A DNA stretch of 12,822 nt from NCBI GenBank assembly GCA_002433075.1, contig DJHM01000029.1:1-12822 (forward strand). The letters run 5' to 3'. This document shows positions 7,545 to 12,822 of this stretch, in pieces. A program made the translations under genes and the position numbers. The stretch is from Latescibacteria bacterium UBA6620. Lineage in GTDB: Bacteria; Latescibacterota; UBA2968. The number at the start of each line of letters is the position of its first letter. Positions within the stretch are counted from its first letter, which is position 1. The notes beneath the pieces were generated by a model, which saw only the letters and a program-made list of their open reading frames with translations, had not been told where the DNA came from and made no database searches.

Positions 7545-8673
7545 ATGAGCCGACGTCCAGGAAGCGGCCTCGCGGCCTTGGTATTCGCCCTTGCGACTCA
7601 CGCAGCGTGCGCAGAATCACCACCGCGAGGCGCGACCGCGGAGTTTGACACCGACTTCGATCGACACAGCATTCCCTACGACGAGATTCTCTCGGGTGCC
7701 CCCCAAAAGACTGCATCCCCGAAATCGATGCCCCTACCTTCGTATCGGTCGAGCACGCGGACACCTAGCTGGGTCCTAAAGAAGGCGTTGTGGTCTATGG
7801 ACAGGGTGGGGATGTCAGAGCGTATCCCCTCCAGGTTCTGATGTGGCACGAACTCGTGAACGATCGCTTTCGAGAACACCCGGTCACAGTGAGTTACTGC
7901 CCGCTGTGTAACACAGCCATCGCCTACGACGGCCGCGTCGGTGACCGCGAATTGCGCCTTCGGAACGACTGGAAGACTTCGCTACAGCAATATGCTGATG
8001 TACGACAGACAGACCGCGTCCTGGTGGCAGCAGGCCGACGGGAAAGCGGTCGTGGGTAAGCTGTTGGGTCAGACCCTCAGGATGCTGCCCGACCCATCCT
8101 GTCGTGGGACACCTTCAAATCACGCTATCCTCAGGGACAGGTCTTATCGAAGGACACGGGCCACCGTAGGGATTACGGCCGGAACCCCTACAAGCGTTAC
8201 GATAACGTCAGGTCCGAGCCCTTCCTTTACCGTGGTCCCCGTACCGATCGAACCCTGCGCTCGATGACGCGAATCGTCGCGATCGAGAATGGGGATAAGG
8301 CTACCGCCTACTCCTTCGAGGATCTCGGCGGGCAGCACGTCATAAACGACACGGTCGACAATCTTCCGGTCGTGCTGTTCTGGCAGAAGGGAGCCGCCTC
8401 CGCCCTCGACCGCCGCCGAATTGCGGACGGTCAGGATATCGGGATGGTCACCACCTTCGACAGACGCCTTGAGAACCGGGTGCTCGAATTCTCACGCAGG
8501 GGAAACAGGTTTAGCGACAACGAAATGGGCAGCACGTGGAATCTCCACGGCGAAGCGATCGAAGGTGAGCTGAAGGGGCAGCGTCTGGAGCCCGTCGTCC
8601 ATATCAATCACTTCTGGTTCAGCTACTTCGCCTTTCGCCCGGACGCACGGGTGGACGGTTGGACGAAAAATGA
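7545..8673 (+). pseudogene. DUF3179 domain protein, decayed (three frameshifts and one nonsense codon)
   Basis: The ATG at 7545 follows AGGAG (7535-7539) and opens with an export signal (GLAALVFALATHAACA). DUF3179 landmarks lie in different frames. DFDRHSIPYDEILSG starts in the ATG frame. One base is missing in the C6 run at 7699-7704, after which KDCIPEIDAPTFVSVEHADT follows in the next frame. A TAG at 7766-7768 stands where homologs have Trp (TGG). The same frame continues LGPKEGVVVYG, RAYPLQVLMWHELVND and YCPLCNTAIAYDG. One extra C near 7957-7958 shifts to FGTTGRLRYSNMLMYDRQ, SWWQQ and LRMLP. One base is missing near 8091-8095, restoring ILSWDTF, DTGHRRDYGRNPY, FLYRGP, RIVAIENG, VINDTV and INHFWFSYFAFRPDARV (to 8653). 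After that the open frame runs on to 8927-8929, across a terminator and the opposite gene, so the original stop is probably lost as well. The nearest stop in another frame is TGA 8671-8673, used here as the end. DUF3179 function is unknown. Sequencing error could explain the indels but less easily the TAG. Confidence 0.85.
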
Positions 8674-8701
8674 AAGGGTCGGTACCATCAGGGACCGACC
8701 C
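8666..8701 (-). terminator. Intrinsic terminator of the - strand gene run
   Basis: Read on the - strand, GGGTCGGT pairs perfectly with ACCGACCC (8701-8694 with 8683-8676), with a 10-base loop. It is followed at once by TTTCATTTTT (8675-8666). It lies 14 bases after the diguanylate cyclase stop codon (8718-8716). On the + strand the same hairpin has no T tract, so it serves mainly the - strand. Confidence 0.8.
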
Positions 8702-8715
8702 ACCGCCGTTCTGAA

Positions 8716-9435
8716 TCAATCGGCCACGACGACTCGATCGCGACCGCTGTTCTTGGCTTCGTACAGTGCCACATCCGCTCGATCGATCAGGCCGTCTAGC
8801 GCTTTATCCTCCTCACCCGCTACGGTCACCCCCATACTCAGCGTAATCGACAAACCGCTGATCTGCGTATTCTTGACCTCCCAGCGAATGCGTTCGGCCA
8901 GCCGAGTGGCATCTTCCAGGTTCGCGTGAGGCATGAAAACGATGAACTCCTCTCCCCCATACCGTCCGAACACGTCCGTGGTTCGAATCATCCCTCGAAT
9001 CGCATCGGCCAGTTCGATCAGAACGGCATCCCCTTTCGCGTGACCGTGCGTGTCATTGACAGCCTTGAAGTGGTCCAGATCCATCATAATCAGAGCCACT
9101 GGAAAACCGTGTCTGCGGCTCAGGCTCAGGATGGTCGTAGCCTGCTCCACCATAAACCGACGGTTGTAGATGCCCGTCAGGTAGTCGTGGGTGCTGATAT
9201 CCTCCAGGTCGTTCCGGGCCTCCTCCAGTTCCTGGATCAGACGGAACGTCCGGTACGTCGATGCCGGTGCAATGACAAGCGACACCACGAGCGCAACGAG
9301 TGTGCCGACACTGACGATGTCGGAGCGCCCGACGAGGGTCAGGATCGCCCAGGTCATCGCCACCGCCACAACGGCGATGATGGCCGTTCTCCCAAGAGCG
9401 CGGCCCCATACCTGTCTACGTGCACCTTTGTCCAT
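8716..9435 (-). CDS. Membrane-bound diguanylate cyclase (GGDEF domain)
   Basis: A 239-residue protein that should make cyclic di-GMP from two GTP. Two membrane helices (about 17-35 and 40-57) anchor it, and a short charged helix (about 62-80, ELEEARNDLEDI) links them to the GGDEF domain. HDYLTGIYNRR (83-93) starts the domain. D119 in MMDLDHFKAVND is the metal-binding Asp, and GGEEF (160-164) is an active-site variant that is competent in known enzymes. RTTD (151-154), exactly five residues before GGEEF, is the inhibitory I-site, so feedback inhibition by product is expected. No large periplasmic sensor is present. The gene starts 25 bases after the cytochrome c gene ends and is probably cotranscribed with it. 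An AAGG about eight bases upstream is a weak ribosome-binding site. Confidence 0.95.
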   Translation of the reverse strand: MDKGARRQVWGRALGRTAIIAVVAVAMTWAILTLVGRSDIVSVGTLVALVVSLVIAPASTYRTFRLIQELEEARNDLEDISTHDYLTGIYNRRFMVEQATTILSLSRRHGFPVALIMMDLDHFKAVNDTHGHAKGDAVLIELADAIRGMIRTTDVFGRYGGEEFIVFMPHANLEDATRLAERIRWEVKNTQISGLSITLSMGVTVAGEEDKALDGLIDRADVALYEAKNSGRDRVVVAD

Positions 9436-9460
9436 CTTTTACCTTAGTCCTCGCGTGGGG

Positions 9461-10072
9461 CTATTCCGCACCATCCCCGTGGTGAGGTAGAAACTCAGCT
9501 TTACCCTGGTGACAGGACTGGCAGGTCGGGGAGGATCCGTCCACACGCTTGAACGTGGTGAAGTTCTCAAACATATATCGCGCCATCGTTCGGTGCTTTG
9601 TCGGAATCGTCGGATCCATTCGCCCGTTGTCACCCTTGGTGTGACAGAAGAGGCATTTGACGCCTAAAGACTTCGTAAACCCCTTCATCACCCCCATCAC
9701 CGCGGGTCGCTCCATACCCGCCATCATACGCGTGGCCGGAGCTTCAGTCCCTCGCGGGATGAAATTCGCAACCCCGTTGTGGCAGGTGGCGCAGTCCACG
9801 TCGCCCCCATCGGCCGTTTTCAGGCTGTCGACGAAGTGGATCTTCATATGAATCGCCGTCTCCTTGGGGGGCGACATTGGCGAAAAGTCAGGCTTCCCGT
9901 CGGGTGTTTTCGCGATGTGACAGTGGGTGCACTTCACACCTATCGATTTTGCAATGGCCTTCATCCCTTCCTGGCTCGTATCGAGCACGTGGTTGTGGCC
10001 CTCGTCCGCCCGTCCCGCATCGACCCACGTCACGAGCGCGACCAAGCTCAAAAGTATTCTCGGTCCTCGCAT
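9461..10072 (-). CDS. Four-haem c-type cytochrome, internally duplicated
   Basis: A 203-residue exported cytochrome. Residues 1-22 are a signal peptide (LLSLVALVTWVDAGRA). Four CxxCH haem sites are present: CTHCH (48-52), CATCH (94-98), CLFCH (140-144) and CQSCH (184-188). The protein is two copies of one di-haem unit. IAKSIGVKCTHCH matches FTKSLGVKCLFCH, and DVDCATCHNGVANFIP matches SPTCQSCHQGKAEFLP. Each half carries Met or His residues (MKIHF, ARYMF) that may be distal ligands. The LGVKCxxCH...ARxM...CxxCHxG pattern resembles the reaction-centre-type cytochrome c family common in Acidobacteria and relatives, where it is not tied to photosynthesis. It should work as a periplasmic electron carrier; the partner is unknown. 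The start at 10072 is preceded by AAGGGA on the - strand. Confidence 0.93.
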   Translation of the reverse strand: MRGPRILLSLVALVTWVDAGRADEGHNHVLDTSQEGMKAIAKSIGVKCTHCHIAKTPDGKPDFSPMSPPKETAIHMKIHFVDSLKTADGGDVDCATCHNGVANFIPRGTEAPATRMMAGMERPAVMGVMKGFTKSLGVKCLFCHTKGDNGRMDPTIPTKHRTMARYMFENFTTFKRVDGSSPTCQSCHQGKAEFLPHHGDGAE

Positions 10073-10138
10073 CGCTGATCCCTTCTTGAAGGTTCTCTTC
10101 CCACACAGACAAATCCGTTACTGGGTGGTTCCTGTAGC

Positions 10139-11242
10139 CTAAATAATTCTCTCGAAAACGTCTACAATACGGTCCGAGGCCTTGCCGTCCCAGTAATCGG
10201 GCAGCTCCCCTTCCTTGTAGTTTCCGTCTACCACCTCCGCGACCTTCCGTTCCACGAGATCGACATCCAGATCGACGATCGTATTCGTACCCACTTCGAC
10301 CGTGACCGGACGTTCCGTATTGGGGCGCATCGTCAAACACGGCACCCCGAAGACGGTCGTTTCCTCCTGAATGCCGGCCGAATCGGTCACCACGATCGCA
10401 GCATCCCGTTGCAGCCGGAGCGAATCGACGTAGCCCACGGGCTCGATTACACTCACGGCCGTCATTCTGCCAAGGCGCTCGTCCAGGCCGAACGCAGCGA
10501 TCCGTGCCCGGGTCCGGGGGTGCAGCGGCAACACGACAGGCATTCGTTGCTGTACTCGATCCAGGCAATCGAGAACGCGTCCGAGGGGCTCTGCCTCGTC
10601 CACGTTCGCAGGTCTGTGAGAGGTCGCCAGCGCGTAGCCTCCCGCACCTACACCAAGATCGTCCAGGATTCCCGACGCGTCGAGGGACGGCTCGGTATGT
10701 CGAAGCGAATCAACCATTACGTTGCCAACGAAGTGGATGCGCGAATCCGGAATCCCCTCCACCCGCAGGTTGTCGTCCGCATCGCGCGAAGGCGTAAACA
10801 GATGGTCTGACACCGCGTCGGCCACGATCCGGTTGATCTCTTCGGGCATCTTCCGATCGCGGCTTCTCAACCCTGCTTCGACGTGAGCGACCGGGATGTG
10901 CAGTTTGACCGCGCCGACCGCACACGACAGCGTCGGGTTAACGTCTCCGACGACCACGACCAGGTCCGGCTTTTCATCGATCAGCACGGGGTCGAAGGCC
11001 ATCATTGCCTTTCCCGTAACCTCTCCCTGCGTCCCCGACCCGACACCAAGGTTGTACTTCGGATCGGGCAACCCCAGATCCTCGAAGAACACATCCGACA
11101 TTCGTGTGTCGTAGTGCTGCCCCGTGTGGACCAGAATCGATTCGAACCGATCCGGACGCTGCGACAGAACGTGCAGCATCGGGGCCACTTTCATGAAATT
11201 GGGTCGGGTACTCACGACCAGCAGGATCTTGGACACGCTCAT
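10139..11242 (-). CDS. wecB: UDP-N-acetylglucosamine 2-epimerase (non-hydrolysing)
   Basis: A 367-residue enzyme of normal length that interconverts UDP-GlcNAc and UDP-ManNAc for surface polysaccharide synthesis. Family motifs run in order: STRPNFMKVAPML (11-23, K18), HTGQHYD (39-45), VVGDVNPT (97-104, D100), HVEAGLRS (120-127, E122), MPEEINR (132-138), TSHRPANVD (207-215, H209), TDSAGIQEE (286-294) and RPNTERP (306-312). RPN replaces the RPE, and GDV the GDT, of the E. coli enzyme; to my knowledge this is a common variant in other phyla. The start codon is 9 bases from the stop of the phosphohydrolase gene. The ribosome-binding site AGGGAG overlaps that stop, so the two are translationally coupled. 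No ManNAc dehydrogenase gene is visible in the window. Confidence 0.95.
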   Translation of the reverse strand: MSVSKILLVVSTRPNFMKVAPMLHVLSQRPDRFESILVHTGQHYDTRMSDVFFEDLGLPDPKYNLGVGSGTQGEVTGKAMMAFDPVLIDEKPDLVVVVGDVNPTLSCAVGAVKLHIPVAHVEAGLRSRDRKMPEEINRIVADAVSDHLFTPSRDADDNLRVEGIPDSRIHFVGNVMVDSLRHTEPSLDASGILDDLGVGAGGYALATSHRPANVDEAEPLGRVLDCLDRVQQRMPVVLPLHPRTRARIAAFGLDERLGRMTAVSVIEPVGYVDSLRLQRDAAIVVTDSAGIQEETTVFGVPCLTMRPNTERPVTVEVGTNTIVDLDVDLVERKVAEVVDGNYKEGELPDYWDGKASDRIVDVFERII

Positions 11243-11251
11243 CGCACTCCC

Positions 11252-12601
11252 TCAGACAGCGATCGATCGACCATCGATCCCCTCCGGCGAGGCCATCCCC
11301 AACAGATCGAGCAAGGTTGGAAGCACATCGACAACCTGCATCGACCGATCCGAGAGTTCCGGAACCCGGGCGTAGAACATCGCATCGTCGTAGGTGTGCG
11401 TACCGCAGACAGGGCTGGACTCGAAAAGCACCTCCTTGTCGAACCCGCCCTTCAGATCATATCCCCGAGCGGGGCGAGCGACCAGGTCGGGAGACGTCTC
11501 GAAGGCTCCGCCGGAAAACAGCTCTTCCCTCCGGTAGACGTGGTCGATCACGTGCGCCCCCTTTTCGTCGTCGCGGAGCGACCGCAGCCCCTCCGCCACT
11601 TCGTCCCGTAGTTGTTCGTACTCAGCCCCCGGCGCCACGCTGCCTTCAAACTCACGACCACGCACTTTCAGATAGATGCGCCCGGGCAGGAGTGAATAAC
11701 AACGTGTCGATGGAGCAAGGTCCCGCAGCCCCTTCGGGTCGGCTGATGCGAGCTCCAAATAGCCGGCCTGCCGGAGCCAGTGGTTCAGGTGAACTTCCTT
11801 CTCCAGCGAACAGAACCCGTGGTCCGACAACACCAGAAGCGCCACGTCGTCCGTCAGGGCATCGACCAAGCGCCCGATCATTTCGTCGACACGCCCGTAG
11901 AACTTAAGAAACCACGGCGCGTAGCGGTCGCTTCCCGCCTCATAGTGGGCCCACAAAAAATGATGCAGCCGATCCGTATCCATAATGTGAGCGACGAACA
12001 GATCCCAGGGTTCCTGACCCAGATACCGGAATAGCGTCTCGCAGCGCCGGTCGAAGGCATTGAACAGCTCGTCCAGGAAGGCGTCCCGGTCCTCTCTCGC
12101 TCGCCACGCATCGATGTCGATCACATACCCGGCCTCCTCCAACTGCCTCGCGAGGTGGGGTGGATGCGTCGCGTTTTTGAGGCTCGGAGCCAGGAACCCC
12201 GGAATCAGGATTCCGTTGATCTCCTTCGGCGGGAATGTCGCGGGCACACCCATCGAAAAGACCCGCTTGCCCTCCTCGTGAAACAAATCTACCCAGGTGC
12301 GCGCCAGGATATGGCGCGAAGTCGGGATAAACATCTCGTGCGTCAGGGGCACGCGATCGATGAACCCGAAGATGTTGTGCTTGCCGGGGTTGCAGCCGGT
12401 CGCAATCGACGTCCAGGCCACGGAGGAGACGGTCGGAAGGACCGACCGCATCGGCACCATCGTGCCGGCCTCCAACAACGCCGAAAAATTGGGCATATGC
12501 CCGCCTTCGACCAGCTGGTTCATCAAGCTGAAAGGGGTTCCATCCAGCCCGATGACGACGGCACGAGAGAGGGATCGTTGTGTTCGAGAGAAGATGCGCA
12601 T
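11252..12601 (-). CDS. AlkP-superfamily phosphohydrolase/phosphomutase-like protein (type I phosphodiesterase family)
   Basis: A 449-residue protein that should hydrolyse a phosphate ester or diphosphate bond. AVVIGLDGTPF gives metal ligand D20. PTVSSVAWTSIATGCNPGKHNIFGF (56-80) is the nucleophile region, with S59 at the position of the Thr in nucleotide pyrophosphatases. MDTDRLHHFLW (207-217) supplies Asp/His ligands, SDHGF (259-263) supplies D260/H261, and GTHTYDDAMF (400-409) the last His. This is the COG3379-type family. There is no signal peptide, so it is probably cytoplasmic. The same frame stays open upstream to 12727, but that part is translated tRNA-His and terminator sequence. The first sensible ATG is at 12601, where the family begins. 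It is tightly coupled to the epimerase gene, which suggests a nucleotide-sugar or lipid-linked-sugar substrate. That is inference. Confidence 0.9.
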   Translation of the reverse strand: MRIFSRTQRSLSRAVVIGLDGTPFSLMNQLVEGGHMPNFSALLEAGTMVPMRSVLPTVSSVAWTSIATGCNPGKHNIFGFIDRVPLTHEMFIPTSRHILARTWVDLFHEEGKRVFSMGVPATFPPKEINGILIPGFLAPSLKNATHPPHLARQLEEAGYVIDIDAWRAREDRDAFLDELFNAFDRRCETLFRYLGQEPWDLFVAHIMDTDRLHHFLWAHYEAGSDRYAPWFLKFYGRVDEMIGRLVDALTDDVALLVLSDHGFCSLEKEVHLNHWLRQAGYLELASADPKGLRDLAPSTRCYSLLPGRIYLKVRGREFEGSVAPGAEYEQLRDEVAEGLRSLRDDEKGAHVIDHVYRREELFSGGAFETSPDLVARPARGYDLKGGFDKEVLFESSPVCGTHTYDDAMFYARVPELSDRSMQVVDVLPTLLDLLGMASPEGIDGRSIAV

Positions 12602-12629
12602 CTGCGCGGCAGACGCCCTGAAGGACGGA

Positions 12630-12668
12630 TAAAAAGAACCCTCGACCCACTTCGCTGAGCCAAGGGTT
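12630..12668 (-). terminator. Intrinsic terminator after tRNA-His
   Basis: On the - strand AACCCTTGGCTCA (12668-12656) pairs with TGGGTCGAGGGTT (12649-12637), giving a 13-pair stem with some G-U pairs around the 6-base loop GCGAAG. It is followed by CTTTTTA (12636-12630). It begins 14 bases after the tRNA CCA end and finishes only 28 bases before the phosphohydrolase start codon at 12601. It would therefore stop the tRNA transcript just before that gene. Confidence 0.85.
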
Positions 12669-12682
12669 GAATGACAGATTAG

Positions 12683-12760
12683 TGGGGTGAGTGAGGGGAT
12701 TTGAACCCCCGACCTCCTGGGCCACAACCAGGCGCTCTAACCAACTGAGCTACACCCACC
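12683..12760 (-). tRNA. tRNA-His (anticodon GTG)
   Basis: A complete cloverleaf on the - strand. The acceptor is GTGGGTG with CACTCAC, with one G-U pair. The D arm is GCTC-AGTTGGTTA-GAGC. The anticodon arm is CCTGG-TTGTGGC-CCAGG, with GTG at positions 34-36. The variable loop is AGGTC and the T arm GGGGG-TTCAAAT-CCCCT. The extra G at position -1 (12760) opposite discriminator C73 (12686) is the specific identity pair for histidyl-tRNA synthetase. The CCA end is encoded (12685-12683). It lies 24 bases downstream of another tRNA gene, so the two are probably cotranscribed. Confidence 0.97.
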
Positions 12761-12784
12761 ACATCGTTTCCATCGCCGGAGACG

Positions 12785-12822
12785 CACTCCCGGCAGGACT
12801 CGAACCTGCGACCTACTGCTTA
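12785..12822 (-). tRNA. Partial tRNA, 3' half only; probably tRNA-Arg
   Basis: The - strand entering from the right edge reads TAA (anticodon base 36 and bases 37-38), then anticodon stem GCAGT, variable loop AGGTC, T arm GCAGG-TTCGAGT-CCTGC, acceptor CGGGAGT and discriminator G (12785). U36 and A37 mean a codon starting with A. G73 and the short variable loop then favour Arg (UCU/CCU) or Asn, and the GGTCGCAGGTTCGA...CCTGCCGGG run looks like bacterial tRNA-Arg. The anticodon itself lies outside the window. No CCA is encoded (the next bases are CGT), unlike the neighbouring tRNA-His. Confidence 0.85.

Noticed and set aside
7941..8267. The 108-residue open frame as a separate small gene
   Set aside because: Its first half is the middle part of the DUF3179 family (GTTGRLRYSNMLMYDRQ), so it is a fragment of the broken gene.
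10139..11242. RPN and GDV substitutions in the epimerase as a sign of lost activity
   Set aside because: To my knowledge these variants are common in this family outside enterobacteria, and the Lys, Asp, Glu and His positions are kept.
12602..12727. N-terminal extension of the phosphohydrolase to 12727
   Set aside because: The extra 42 codons are translated tRNA-His and terminator sequence. Homology begins after the ATG at 12601.

Overview
The window is about 60% GC bacterial DNA carrying eleven protein genes (one of them broken) and two tRNA genes, one cut by the right edge. Nothing in it is phage-like or plasmid-like, and I saw no CRISPR array or transposase. The mix is a formylglycine-type sulfatase, an enolase-superfamily sugar-acid enzyme, and a large secreted SUMF1-like/NHL/EF-hand protein ending in tandem 'DFDGNGSVGFSDF'-type repeats. 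It recalls genomes of uncultured, polysaccharide-degrading marine or soil phyla (Latescibacterota, Poribacteria and similar groups). That placement is an impression from gene content, not a phylogenetic result.

Left half, + strand (1-8673): a degenerate 7-base repeat tract (1-61) leads into a cytoplasmic Cys-type sulfatase (71-1723). An AT-rich gap with a GC palindrome follows, then a class I SAM methyltransferase (1871-2656). Next is a 1031-residue secreted fusion protein (2722-5817): signal peptide, SUMF1/FGE-like domain, NHL propeller array and a dockerin-like EF-hand pair. A mandelate racemase/muconate lactonizing enzyme family protein (5867-7054) and a small Dabb-domain protein (7128-7421) follow and look like an operon closed by an intrinsic terminator (7484-7521). 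A DUF3179 gene (7545 to about 8673) is wrecked by three frameshifts and a nonsense codon.

Right half, - strand (reading from 12822 down to 8666): the 3' half of a tRNA (probably Arg), then tRNA-His, then a strong intrinsic terminator (12630-12668). Beyond it lie an AlkP-superfamily phosphohydrolase (12601-11252), a non-hydrolysing UDP-GlcNAc 2-epimerase (11242-10139), a four-haem cytochrome c (10072-9461) and a membrane diguanylate cyclase (9435-8716). An intrinsic terminator (8701-8666) closes the run. The two halves converge at about 8.7 kb.

Functional reading: the sulfatase and the enolase-superfamily enzyme fit desulfation and dehydration of sugar acids from sulfated polysaccharides. The secreted fusion protein looks like a surface or matrix binding protein rather than an enzyme, since its FGE-like domain lacks the catalytic cysteines. 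The phosphohydrolase/epimerase pair fits nucleotide-sugar or cell-surface polysaccharide metabolism. The most notable items are the Cys-free FGE-NHL-dockerin protein, the decayed DUF3179 gene whose ancestral frame can be rebuilt, and the tRNA terminator set directly before the phosphohydrolase start. I found no convincing new multi-gene system.
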